Shown here in pieces: positions 1 to 6,816 of a stretch of DNA of 42,373 bases; the stretch's first letter is position 1, and every line of letters starts with the position of its first letter. The DNA lies in IMG/VR virus record IMGVR_UViG_3300036804_000043, positions 1 to 42,373 of that record, one strand, 5' to 3'. The notes below the pieces were generated by a model that was given only the letters and a program-made list of their open reading frames with translations, made no database searches and was not told the origin of the DNA. The translations under genes and the position numbers were made by a program. Source of the DNA: a virus.

Positions 1-148
1 AGAACAGGTCAAGCGGGATCATGCGCTCGGTCCCCTTGAGGCTCACCATGTAACCGGCGACCGGGGCCACCTTGCCCGGGGCCCAGGTGAGGCCACCGTT
101 CGCGACAATGTCAGCGGCGACGGTGCGGGTCTCGGTGAAGTTCAGCAT
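1..148 (-). CDS. Hypothetical protein, N-terminal part only (second copy of the 121-aa protein at 41766-42131)
   Basis: The window opens inside this gene, so only the first 49 residues are present, beginning MLNFTETRTVAADIVANGG. It matches the start of the complete gene at 41766-42131 with one visible amino-acid change (Val for Ala at residue 10) and several silent ones. The start ATG at 146-148 has a GGAGAGAAC ribosome site upstream. If the molecule is circular, this fragment and 41766-42131 are one gene seen twice. No function is recognised. Confidence 0.75.
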   Translation of the reverse strand, partial: MLNFTETRTVAADIVANGGLTWAPGKVAPVAGYMVSLKGTERMIPLDLF

Positions 149-205
149 GTCGTTCTCTCCTTCGGTGTCCCCGCCGTCTCTCGGCGAGGGCTTCACTCAA
201 ACACA

Positions 206-233
206 GAGCAGGACCGGAATTCCACTCCTGCTC
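206..233. repeat. Dispersed GAATTC-centred palindrome, copy 1
   Basis: This is a 28-bp inverted repeat with arms GAGCAGGA and TCCTGCTC around CCGGAATTCC. One mismatch (CACT) breaks the right arm. It sits between the partial gene at 1-148 and the terminator at 270-305. It is one of 18 related copies in the window. Confidence 0.9.
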
Positions 234-269
234 ACGTGACGCGCCCCACACGGCACGCGTCCGGGCACG

Positions 270-305
270 AAAAAAGGGCCCGCTCCCCCGAAGGGAAACG
301 GGCCC
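270..305 (-). terminator. Rho-independent terminator
   Basis: Read on the minus strand, a GGGCCCG/CGGGCCC stem with a TTCG loop is followed by six T residues. It lies 12 bp past the stop codon of the gene at 318-692, so it should end that transcript. The copy at 42254-42288 has the same design. Confidence 0.85.
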
Positions 306-317
306 TGGCCCGCGGCT

Positions 318-692
318 TTAGCCGTAAACAAGCTCGCCGAGTGCCGCCACCTGCAACACTTCATCAGCCGTGTTGGCGTCGAAATCGCACTCATCACGAT
401 TGAAGATGAACGCCCGACACTCCCGCGCACACCAGTCCGTGACATGCCGGGGACGGTCCTTCTCGGCGCACTTGCGGATTGCCCGCATGAGCGTCGCATG
501 ATCGAACTCGACCGACTTAAAGTCGCGCCCCTCGTCCCCCTCCGGATCGTCGATCAGGGCCGCCACCTTCCACGCGTCGGACGCTTCGGACCCCTCGACA
601 CCGGTCGTCTCAATGCCCGACCACCACGAATGCGCCAGGGCCACGGACCCGATGATGTGGTCGTAAGTGTCCTTCGGTGTCGCCTTCTCCAT
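318..692 (-). CDS. Hypothetical protein (124 aa)
   Basis: The start is placed at the ATG giving MEKATPKDTYDHI, behind GGAGTAGGG; the longer reading frame lacks a good ribosome site. The protein is acidic and soluble, with three cysteines in its second half (KCAEK, WCARECR) and a C-terminal helix DEVLQVAALGELVYG. That ending resembles the helix EDVLEVARFIAG of the 54-aa neighbour at 786-950, so the two may share a small domain. The C-terminus is duplicated at 42301-42373. A strong terminator follows. No family is recognised and no function is assigned. Confidence 0.75.
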   Translation of the reverse strand: MEKATPKDTYDHIIGSVALAHSWWSGIETTGVEGSEASDAWKVAALIDDPEGDEGRDFKSVEFDHATLMRAIRKCAEKDRPRHVTDWCARECRAFIFNRDECDFDANTADEVLQVAALGELVYG

Positions 693-752
693 GTGCCCTA
701 CTCCGCTCGATCGGTTGAACTTACGGCGTCGACAGTAGCACACGACCCCCGA

Positions 753-778
753 GGCAGGACCGGAATTCCGGCCCTGCC
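753..778. repeat. Dispersed GAATTC-centred palindrome, copy 2
   Basis: This near-perfect 26-bp palindrome has arms GGCAGGACC and GGCCCTGCC around GGAATTCC. It lies 7 bp past the stop of the 54-aa gene at 786-950. There is no T-run, so terminator activity is doubtful here. Confidence 0.9.
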
Positions 779-785
779 CTACCCG

Positions 786-950
786 TCAGAGTGCGTCGCC
801 TGCGATGAACCGAGCCACCTCTAGCACGTCCTCGACGGATGCCGACGGGTCAATCTTCTGCGTGAACTCCCGGGCCAGCGTGAGGACTTCCACGCGGTCC
901 GCCCAGAACTCCCCCGCCGTGTCCTCCTGTTGTGCGTCTATCACCGTCAT
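786..950 (-). CDS. Small hypothetical protein (54 aa)
   Basis: The protein starts MTVIDAQQEDTAGEFWADRV and ends ARFIAGDAL. Its ATG overlaps the stop of the upstream gene as TGATG, so translation is probably coupled. It is acidic and helical, without a signal peptide or membrane segment. The C-terminal helix EDVLEVARFIAG resembles the end of the 124-aa protein at 318-692. Function unknown. The overlap and the absence of a competing frame support it as a real gene. Confidence 0.75.
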   Translation of the reverse strand: MTVIDAQQEDTAGEFWADRVEVLTLAREFTQKIDPSASVEDVLEVARFIAGDAL

Positions 951-1480
951 CACTCCGCCTCGTCGGCAAGGTACCGGGCAAGCTCGATCACGGCCGCCGA
1001 GCTGTACGGCATGTTCCCCTGCGACAGCAGCTCACGCGCCCGGATGAACGCGCGCTCGCGGTTGATCGTGCCAGGCTGCGGCATCATCGCGTCAAGGAAC
1101 GTGGGCACGGCCCCCGGGTCGGTGCTCGCGGCCTCGGCGAGGGCATCGTCAAGCGTCTCGCGCTGCGGCTCATCGTCGGCGCACAGCGACCCCGGCGGGC
1201 ACTCCGACCGCCCGAGTCCATCGATCGCACAACCCCCGGGCGGACACTCGGCCTTGACGTCATCAGGGGCCGTCTCCAGCGTGCCCGAGGCATACCCCAT
1301 ACCCGTGATCGAGCGAGCCATACGGGCCGCGTCACCGGGCGTCAGGTAGACCAGCGCATACCCCGGGTCCTCGTCCACCCGGACCGCGAGACGGCCGTCA
1401 CTCTCTCGCGTCAGGGTTACCCCGTCGGCGCGTACCTCGGAACAGCGGAACGTGTAGCTAGTCGCTGCGTGCTTGCTCAT
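950..1480 (-). CDS. Hypothetical protein with repeated CPPG-x-x-C motifs (176 aa)
   Basis: The ATG giving MSKHAATSYTFRCSEVRADG is chosen because GAGGAGAGAAC lies at good distance. The first 75 residues look like a beta-rich domain (DGRLAVRVDEDPGYALVYLT). The middle carries two similar cysteine pairs, AECPPGGC and SECPPGSLC, which could bind a metal or form disulphides. The C-terminus is helical (INRERAFIRARELLSQG). It is the first of a coupled pair with the 54-aa gene. No known family is recognised. Confidence 0.8.
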   Translation of the reverse strand: MSKHAATSYTFRCSEVRADGVTLTRESDGRLAVRVDEDPGYALVYLTPGDAARMARSITGMGYASGTLETAPDDVKAECPPGGCAIDGLGRSECPPGSLCADDEPQRETLDDALAEAASTDPGAVPTFLDAMMPQPGTINRERAFIRARELLSQGNMPYSSAAVIELARYLADEAE

Positions 1481-1508
1481 GTTGCGTTCTCTCCTCGGTA
1501 GTTGGGGG

Positions 1509-1823
1509 TCAGCGGCTGAAGTGCTCGAACCGGGGGAACCGTGCGAACGGGTCACCGTGCATCGCACGCTGTACGCGTTCCTTGGCCGCTCGCTCCTTGG
1601 CCCGGTTCAGTTCCTTGGCATCGATCTCCGCGCGTTCCAGCCGGTCCGCCTTGCCGTTCAGGTACGCCGCAAGCTGCCGAAGCTGCCCCGGGGTCAGCCG
1701 GGCCCCACCCTTCCCGTCTCCGGCCGTCAGGCGGACGGTGAACGCTTCCGCGTCCGTGTGTACGACAGTCACCGAACCACGGTCGGCGGACAGGGTGGCC
1801 TTAGTTTCGGTCTTTTCGTTCAT
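1509..1823 (-). CDS. Hypothetical protein (104 aa)
   Basis: The start is the ATG of MNEKTETKATLSADRG behind GAGGAGAGATC. A short beta-like N-terminus (GSVTVVHTDAEAFTVRL) is followed by GGARLTPGQLRQLAAYLNGK and a long charged helix rich in Arg, Lys and Glu. The charged C-terminal half may be a coiled coil or bind nucleic acid, but this is a guess. Its stop is 28 bp from the next start, with CCCCCAACTACC between them; a similar string precedes the gene at 2165-2332. Confidence 0.75.
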   Translation of the reverse strand: MNEKTETKATLSADRGSVTVVHTDAEAFTVRLTAGDGKGGARLTPGQLRQLAAYLNGKADRLERAEIDAKELNRAKERAAKERVQRAMHGDPFARFPRFEHFSR

Positions 1824-1837
1824 TACCTGATCTCTCC

Positions 1838-2059
1838 TCAGTTTTCGTTCTCTGTAAGGATGAAGCGCGCCAGGGCCGCAGCCTCGGACGCCTCGGCGAG
1901 CACGCGCCGCAGGGCGGGCACGGCCACAACGACGACCGTCGAGCCGTGCCCACGGGTGAACTCCAGCTCGACCGCCGGTTCCCCGCCGTACCCCACCACG
2001 GGGCGGGCCGACGCTCGGTCGCACACCGCCCCGTGTGCCTCGGGCAGACGTTCAGTCAA
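1838..2059 (-). CDS. Small hypothetical protein (73 aa), probable TTG start
   Basis: The open frame reaches further upstream, but the preceding 38-aa gene occupies that stretch. A TTG that overlaps the upstream stop (TTGACTGA) is the most economical start, giving LTERLPEAHGAVCD. The protein has a beta-hairpin-like centre (PAVELEFTRGHGSTVVVVAV) and a helical end (LAEASEAAALARFILTENEN). No family is recognised. A GTG 14 codons downstream is an alternative start. Confidence 0.6.
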   Translation of the reverse strand: MTERLPEAHGAVCDRASARPVVGYGGEPAVELEFTRGHGSTVVVVAVPALRRVLAEASEAAALARFILTENEN

Positions 2060-2168
2060 GGTCGTCCCCGTCGCGCTCTTCGCCGTCGTCCCACGCGTCC
2101 CACTCGGGGCCGTCGAGCACCGACGCACCGGCCAGCGCGGCATCTTCGGGGGTGAGGTAGCGGCTCAC
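2052..2168 (-). CDS. Very small acidic protein (38 aa)
   Basis: The GTG start gives VSRYLTPEDAALAGASVLDG and overlaps the upstream stop as GTGA. The C-terminus is strongly acidic (EWDAWDDGEERDGDDLD). GGAGG lies about 9 bp upstream of the GTG, inside the previous gene. Its other end overlaps the next gene. The four-gene chain of overlaps between 1838 and 2332 suggests coupled translation. Function unknown. Confidence 0.65.
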   Translation of the reverse strand: MSRYLTPEDAALAGASVLDGPEWDAWDDGEERDGDDLD

Positions 2169-2332
2169 TTGGTGGCCTCCTTAGTGGTGGCGTTGAACGC
2201 GTCGCGGGTACGGACGAGACCGGCGAGCACATCGGGCACGGCGGACGAGACGGGGGCGGAGTAGTCGTAAGCGGTACGGGGGGCGGTCCGGCGGGCCGGG
2301 CGGTCGCGGTGAATGCGTCGGGTGGTAGCCAT
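2165..2332 (-). CDS. Small basic hypothetical protein (55 aa)
   Basis: The protein starts MATTRRIHRDRPARRTAPRT, so the N-terminus is very basic, and ends TRDAFNATTKEATK. The ribosome site is CAGGAGAGAACGAC before ATG. An inverted repeat at 2357-2382 lies between this gene and the sigma-like gene upstream. The basic tail could bind DNA or RNA, but no family is recognised. Confidence 0.7.
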   Translation of the reverse strand: MATTRRIHRDRPARRTAPRTAYDYSAPVSSAVPDVLAGLVRTRDAFNATTKEATK

Positions 2333-2356
2333 GTCGTTCTCTCCTGTTGGTAGTTG

Positions 2357-2382
2357 GGGGCCCGGCCGGTCAACCGGGCCCC
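2357..2382 (-). terminator. GC-rich inverted repeat, possible attenuator
   Basis: A perfect 9-bp stem (GGGGCCCGG with CCGGGCCCC) and an 8-nt loop lie between the stop of the sigma-like gene and the small genes downstream. There is no T-run, so it may slow rather than end transcription. Confidence 0.5.
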
Positions 2383-2397
2383 GGGTACTGCGGGTTG

Positions 2398-3558
2398 TCA
2401 GCGAGTGGCGCGAACCTTCTCGATGACCTTGTTCAGTCGCTGTACGGTCTTCTTCACCGACTCGCGGTTCTTCCCGGTCGCCTCGGCCACCTTTGCGGCG
2501 GACACTCGGCCGTCCTTCGTGAACCCGCCCTCGACGCGCATGGCTGCGTCCAACACCTCGCGCTGTGCGGGGGTGAACTCATCGAGCACGAACGACGCGT
2601 CGTGCTCGGCCGCCTTGCGGTCGTGAAACTCTTCCTCGCGGTCGACGACCGCGCCGTTCTCCTTCCAGCCGTTGCCCTTGCCCTGGCCGCGCGGCACGTG
2701 CTTGACGAACTCGCCCTCGGAGTCGGGGCGAACGTACGGCTCACCGACCGCGCGGACCGATACCGCGTAGCTGCGGCCGTCCCACGTGCGAGCCGGAGAC
2801 TTCTCGCCCTTCTGTGAGCCCTTACCGGACGTGCTCAGACCACGGACGCGCACCGCATCGCGGGACACGTCGAGCGGGTACGTCAGGTGCTCGGCGAGTT
2901 CGCCGCCGTTGCGCTCCGCCCACTTGTCCGGGGTCACCTCGTCCGAGGCGTCCAGGGCCGACGCTGCGCGCTCGGCGTCTCCACCCGCGTTGATGTACGC
3001 CGGACCCTCGAACGCCGCACGAACCGCGTTCGCGAGATCCAGCGACATGCGCTTTTCGTCGCGCGTCGTCAGCTCCAGAACGGCCGCTTCGTGGTCGCCG
3101 TTGGCACGGCCGAGCGCACCCGCATACCGGGCCGCAGCGTCACGCGAGACGCCCGGGGCGGCCTCGGCGAACGCCACGCCCTTAGCTTCCTTGTCGGCGA
3201 CGTCGAACGCCCGAGTCGTGAACTCCGCGCGGTTGTCCGCCTCGACGTCCCACGTCGTCACGGCCGACCACACGGCCGCCGCAGCGGTCTGGATCAAGTC
3301 GTCACGGGACGCCGCTCCGCTCCCCTGGTTGTCCGCCCCGATGGCCTTGAAACCACGGTCACGGGCAATCGCGCCCGTCATGTCGGCGAGGCCGACCATG
3401 ATGGCGTGCGACGCGATGTTCTGCGTGTCCGACTCGACGAGACGGCGGGTCACCTCTCCCCCGATCGCCTGCTCAATGTCGGCGCGCAGTGCGTCAACGT
3501 CGTCCGTCTCGCCGGTCTGCGCGGCGACGATCATGCGGTCGGTGATGGTGGCGTTCAT
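2398..3558 (-). CDS. Sigma-factor-like protein (386 aa)
   Basis: Two parts look like RNA polymerase sigma factor regions. Residues about 85-120 (RDDLIQTAAAAVWSAVTTWD) match the pattern of sigma region 2, where DLIQ, a Trp and a later W-D pair are typical. Residues about 325-386 (FTPAQREVLDAAMRVEGG, then VSAAKVAEATGKNRESVKKT) have the layout of the region 4 helix-turn-helix. The middle is acidic and has no match I can name. It is longer than a usual ECF sigma. It lies downstream of a conserved 18-bp motif at 3595-3612. It could direct phage transcription or be only a sigma-like DNA-binding protein. The call rests on motif pattern alone. Confidence 0.55.
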   Translation of the reverse strand: MNATITDRMIVAAQTGETDDVDALRADIEQAIGGEVTRRLVESDTQNIASHAIMVGLADMTGAIARDRGFKAIGADNQGSGAASRDDLIQTAAAAVWSAVTTWDVEADNRAEFTTRAFDVADKEAKGVAFAEAAPGVSRDAAARYAGALGRANGDHEAAVLELTTRDEKRMSLDLANAVRAAFEGPAYINAGGDAERAASALDASDEVTPDKWAERNGGELAEHLTYPLDVSRDAVRVRGLSTSGKGSQKGEKSPARTWDGRSYAVSVRAVGEPYVRPDSEGEFVKHVPRGQGKGNGWKENGAVVDREEEFHDRKAAEHDASFVLDEFTPAQREVLDAAMRVEGGFTKDGRVSAAKVAEATGKNRESVKKTVQRLNKVIEKVRATR

Positions 3559-3594
3559 CTGTTTTCGCTCCTCTTCGGTGGCTCACCCGTGTGA

Positions 3595-3612
3595 AGTGGG
3601 TGAGGGGGGACA
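3595..3612 (-). promoter_or_regulatory. 18-bp conserved upstream motif, copy a
   Basis: Minus strand TGTCCCCCCTCACCCACT, ending 36 nt before the start codon of the sigma-like gene. It is one of six copies in the window, all in the same orientation relative to transcription. It could be a phage promoter element or a repressor site. Confidence 0.6.
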
Positions 3613-3633
3613 GTCCCGGGGACCGACCGAAAG

Positions 3634-3662
3634 AGGGCATGACGAAGCCACAAAAGGGCATG
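3634..3662. repeat. Direct repeat AGGGCATG, two units 21 bp apart
   Basis: AGGGCATG occurs at 3634-3641 and 3655-3662, two helical turns apart, upstream of the sigma-like gene and its 18-bp motif. The spacing would suit two copies of a regulator bound on one face of the DNA. Confidence 0.45.
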
Positions 3663-3710
3663 CCAAGATTCCCGAACGGCGGGTTGGCCGGGCGGGGTCT
3701 CAGTGCATAC

Positions 3711-3743
3711 AAAAGGACCCCTGCGCCTGATGGAGCGCAGGGG
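3711..3743 (-). terminator. Rho-independent terminator
   Basis: On the minus strand a perfect 9-bp stem (CCCCTGCGC with GCGCAGGGG) and an 8-nt loop are followed by TCC and four T residues. It lies about 107 bp past the gene at 3850-4182 and ahead of the sigma-like gene, separating the two transcripts. Confidence 0.7.
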
Positions 3744-3849
3744 GCATCACGCCGACGACGACGACGCCCCCGAAGTCTTCAAGGGAGTCGCACGCCCGCT
3801 CTCACAGATCGAGAGGGTGTCGGTTAAGAGATGGCCCTATGCGCTCAGA

Positions 3850-4182
3850 TCAGGCGAGGGGCCGGGCATGGGCAACACGCGCGTACATCACGAGCCACCG
3901 CAGGAACAGCAGCGCGACAACCGCGCCAAGGTCACTCCGGAACACCGCGAGGATGGACGCACGCACAGTCGACGCAACCGCGAGCATCCGAGCACGGAGG
4001 GCGGTACGCAACAGGATCACGGTAGTGCGGGCCACAGCGGGGGCGCGCAGGTTCAGTTTGAACCCTGCGGCGAGCCCGAGCGTCGAGCGGAACACGTCCT
4101 TAGACGCGGCCACGGAGGCACGCAGGGCCCGGTAAACGCTACCCAACGCGGTGTTTCGACTGCGGCGAGTCATCGCGTTCAT
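3850..4182 (-). CDS. Small basic protein with a C-terminal membrane segment (110 aa)
   Basis: The ATG of MNAMTRRSRNTALGSVYRAL follows a strong GGAGGGAGG site. The protein is Arg- and Ala-rich and helical, with a hydrophobic stretch near the end (LGAVVALLFLRWLVMYARVA) that could be one transmembrane helix. Three TGTTGCG repeats lie directly upstream, so it may have its own regulation. It stands alone between an intergenic gap and the terminator at 3711. No family is recognised. Codon use fits its neighbours. Confidence 0.6.
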   Translation of the reverse strand: MNAMTRRSRNTALGSVYRALRASVAASKDVFRSTLGLAAGFKLNLRAPAVARTTVILLRTALRARMLAVASTVRASILAVFRSDLGAVVALLFLRWLVMYARVAHARPLA

Positions 4183-4200
4183 GTCCGGGCCCTCCCTCCG

Positions 4201-4229
4201 TGTTGCGTTGGTGTTGCGTTGTGTTGCGA
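4201..4229. repeat. Three helically phased TGTTGCG repeats
   Basis: TGTTGCG begins at 4201, 4212 and 4222, so the units are 10-11 bp apart, one helical turn each. They lie just upstream of the ribosome site of the gene at 3850-4182. The rest of 4230-4370 is intergenic, unusually rich in AACG/CACAAC strings, and shows no gene. Confidence 0.6.
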
Positions 4230-4371
4230 TCACGGCGAACCGCGATGACCACACCTAATCACAACGTGAACGCCCCAACACAACGCGCCCCCAAACATAA
4301 CGATCACTCCCCCGGGGTGTCCTACCTCGGGATGAGGGCCCCCACCTGCACATATTCCCGCCGGAGTACGC

Positions 4372-4393
4372 AGGGCCGGAATTCCGGTCCTGG
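4372..4393. repeat. Dispersed GAATTC-centred palindrome, copy 3
   Basis: A 22-bp palindrome with CAGGGCC and GGTCCTG arms around GGAATTCC. It lies 51 bp past the stop of the endonuclease VII gene, which reads toward lower coordinates. No T-run follows. Confidence 0.9.
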
Positions 4394-4444
4394 GGTTGTA
4401 TGTGACCGAGGCCACGCCGTTACACGCGTGATTTGCACAGAGAG

Positions 4445-4867
4445 TCAGTGAACCTGTGCGCGCAGTTCACGAGAAAGCGACAGATACCGGGCCGCTCGCT
4501 CCAGCGTGGCCGGATCGTCGCCGAGCAGACCTAGAGCGGCGTTGCACTCGGAATGCAACAGTCCCCGGACGTACCCGGACACGTGATCATGGTCGACGAC
4601 GAGCCGCACACCCTTCGGGGCACGCTCTCCGCACACGAGACAACGCCATCGTTGGCGGGCCCCCATGCGCCGGTACTCCTCCCCCGTGATGCCGTACGCG
4701 GCCATGAGCCGCCGCTCACGCTCCTTACGCGTGTCCCGGGTGGCTTTCCTCCTCGACGTTGTGCAAACGCGGCAGCGGGCCGTACGGCCGTCCGCACTGC
4801 GCGCGTGTCGGGGGAACCGGGCGAGCGGTAGAACGTCCTTGCAGTCGGGACACGTCTTCACGCTCAC
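4445..4867 (-). CDS. Endonuclease VII-type HNH nuclease (140 aa)
   Basis: The zinc-binding and catalytic pattern of the recombination endonuclease VII family is visible: KTCPDCKDVLPLARFPRH near the start, CRVC, then WRCLVCGE, VVDHDHVSGYVRGLLHSECN and NAALGLLGDD. The DHDH pair and the following His and Asn form the active site. In T4 this family cleaves branched DNA before packaging. The GTG start is chosen because AGGAGGT lies 7 nt upstream and just follows the polymerase stop; the ATG ten codons earlier would overlap the polymerase gene. A homing-type role is also possible. Confidence 0.85.
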   Translation of the reverse strand: MSVKTCPDCKDVLPLARFPRHARSADGRTARCRVCTTSRRKATRDTRKERERRLMAAYGITGEEYRRMGARQRWRCLVCGERAPKGVRLVVDHDHVSGYVRGLLHSECNAALGLLGDDPATLERAARYLSLSRELRAQVH

Positions 4868-4878
4868 CCGGCTACCTC

Positions 4879-6747
4879 CTATCCCTGGTATGCCCACTCT
4901 GCGGGCAGTCCGTAGCCGTCCGCCCAGCTCGACCCGTAGACCTCACAGTCAGTGTCGAGCGGGACGCCGTGCAGCTTCATGTACATAGCTTTCGAGCACT
5001 CGCGCGCGATGTCCTCGGCCTGATCCTTCGGAGCCGTGCCAACAACCTCGTCGTGAATCCACCCGGTGAGGTACTGCGTAAGGCCCCGGTCGTCCATCTC
5101 GATCAGCGCACGGCCCATCGTGTCCCGCGCGGTCGACTGGCACGCGTACGCCACGACCTTGTAAAGCCGGTCACGGTCCAGGTGCAGCCGCCGACCGGTG
5201 ACCGTGGTCAATACCGCGCGGTCGGCCATGGCCTCACGTTGCATGGACCGGGCCCAACGCTTGATGCCAGGGAACGCCCGGTTGTACCGCGAGAGGGTGT
5301 CGGCCATGACGTCGACTGTCTGCCCGGTCTGCTTTGCCAGCGTCGCCGCACCACCCTGGTACGCCGTGCCGAGACCCGCGATCTTCGCCAACGTCCGCTG
5401 GAACTTGGTGAAGTCGTCGCCGAACATCATCGTCGCCGCGAACCCGTGAAGGTCCTTACCCTCGGCGATAGCCTGCGTCATGCGCTGCTCACCGGACAGG
5501 GCCGCCAACACCCGCAGCTCTACGGCCGCCTGGTCGACGGAGAAATACACCTCCCCCGGGTCGGCCACAACACAACGCCGGATCGTCCAGCCCTTCGACG
5601 GGAGTTGCTGCAACGGCGGGTCAGACACCGACGCGCGGCCGGTCTGCGCGCCGAGCGGGTTAAGCCCCGGGTGTACGCGGTCGTTCGCGTCGCGGTTGGC
5701 TAGCATCGCCTCGGCGTACGACGTCGACCACTTCCCCGCGCGCTTCGCACGCAACACCGCCTCGGCGAGCGGGTTAGGCGTACGAGCGTTGAGCCGCTGC
5801 CAGTCCGTACCCAAGTCGGCCATAGGCAACAGCACTTCCTTACCAACGGCCAGCGCTCCCCCGGCCGTTCGCTCCGTCAGGGTCTCGCCCATACCCTGTA
5901 GCGCCGCCGCTACCTGCTTCGGGGAGTTGACCGACGTCACGCCGTAACGAGCCGCCACCGCTTCATACTTGGTCTTGTCCTCGGCGAGCCGGTGAACGAG
6001 ACCTTCCGTGTACTCCGGATCGATCCGCATGCCGCGCCGCTGTAGCTTCGCGCACACAAGCGCTAGCCGGTGCTCGTAGGGAATCAGGGCCTCTCGCCCA
6101 CCCTCGGCCCGGAACCGCTCCATCAGACGCGGCAACAGCCGCGCACAGAGCACCGGATCGAGCGCGGCATAGCGCAGATACTCCGGGTTGAACAAGTCGA
6201 TCAGGGCCCACCCGGTCGACTTGTTGCCACCGGCCTTACGGAACTCGGCCTGCAAGGCACGCTGCGGGTCCTCGGCGAGCGGGTCAACGTAGTGCGCCGC
6301 GAGCGGCTTCAACGACAGCCCCACACCCCCTTCGAAGTCCTGGCGGGAGTCGGTCAGATGGGCGATGATCCGCGTGTCGGTGATCTTCGGCATGTGTTCT
6401 TCGAGCGACACACCGAGGGCCGCATCAGCCGCAAGCGCATCGAACGTGCCGTTCTGATAGACCAGACTCGGCAGCGTGCGCAGGGCCCAAGCCACCGTCT
6501 CGGCGAACTGCGGGCCCAACTCGACCGGCACGACCCACGATTCGTACTCCGTACCGAACTGCCACAACCGGACGCGGAACGTCGGCGAATGCCAGTTGAG
6601 CCCGGTCGTCTCCGAGTCGGACCCAACGGGCCGACCCGTGGTCGCTATGTCGGCAACCCAACGCCGGAACGCCGCCAAGTCCTCGGGCCGCTCGACCACG
6701 TGATAGGCGACCCGCTCACCCGCAACCACCATCGTCAAGTTCTGCAT
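4879..6747 (-). CDS. DNA polymerase I family (family A), 622 aa
   Basis: This is the phage replicative polymerase. The N-terminal 3'-5' exonuclease shows DSETTGLNW (Asp44, Glu46) and later YLRYAALDPVLCARL. The polymerase part has motif A as FSVDQAAVELRVLAALSGE, motif B as FQRTLAKIAGLGTAYQGG and motif C as GWIHDEVVGTAP. The usual DYSQIELR of motif A is altered to DQAAVELR, as in some phage members. There is no 5'-3' exonuclease domain. The start MQNLTMVVAG is set by GAGGAGAGAC 3 nt upstream. It is the end of the replication operon, with primase-helicase upstream and endonuclease VII downstream. Confidence 0.95.
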   Translation of the reverse strand: MQNLTMVVAGERVAYHVVERPEDLAAFRRWVADIATTGRPVGSDSETTGLNWHSPTFRVRLWQFGTEYESWVVPVELGPQFAETVAWALRTLPSLVYQNGTFDALAADAALGVSLEEHMPKITDTRIIAHLTDSRQDFEGGVGLSLKPLAAHYVDPLAEDPQRALQAEFRKAGGNKSTGWALIDLFNPEYLRYAALDPVLCARLLPRLMERFRAEGGREALIPYEHRLALVCAKLQRRGMRIDPEYTEGLVHRLAEDKTKYEAVAARYGVTSVNSPKQVAAALQGMGETLTERTAGGALAVGKEVLLPMADLGTDWQRLNARTPNPLAEAVLRAKRAGKWSTSYAEAMLANRDANDRVHPGLNPLGAQTGRASVSDPPLQQLPSKGWTIRRCVVADPGEVYFSVDQAAVELRVLAALSGEQRMTQAIAEGKDLHGFAATMMFGDDFTKFQRTLAKIAGLGTAYQGGAATLAKQTGQTVDVMADTLSRYNRAFPGIKRWARSMQREAMADRAVLTTVTGRRLHLDRDRLYKVVAYACQSTARDTMGRALIEMDDRGLTQYLTGWIHDEVVGTAPKDQAEDIARECSKAMYMKLHGVPLDTDCEVYGSSWADGYGLPAEWAYQG

Positions 6748-6760
6748 GTCTCTCCTCACG

Positions 6761-6801
6761 CAAAAGGGCGAGCAGGACCGGAATTCCAGTCCTGCTCGCC
6801 C
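6761..6801 (-). terminator. Terminator built on dispersed palindrome, copy 4
   Basis: This is the longest copy of the GAATTC-centred palindrome: the arms reach GGGCGAGCAGGA and TCCTGCTCGCCC. On the minus strand it is followed by four T residues. It lies 16 bp past the primase-helicase stop, so it very likely works as a terminator as well as carrying the shared motif. Confidence 0.8.
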
Positions 6802-6816
6802 GTATCGAGCCGCTAC

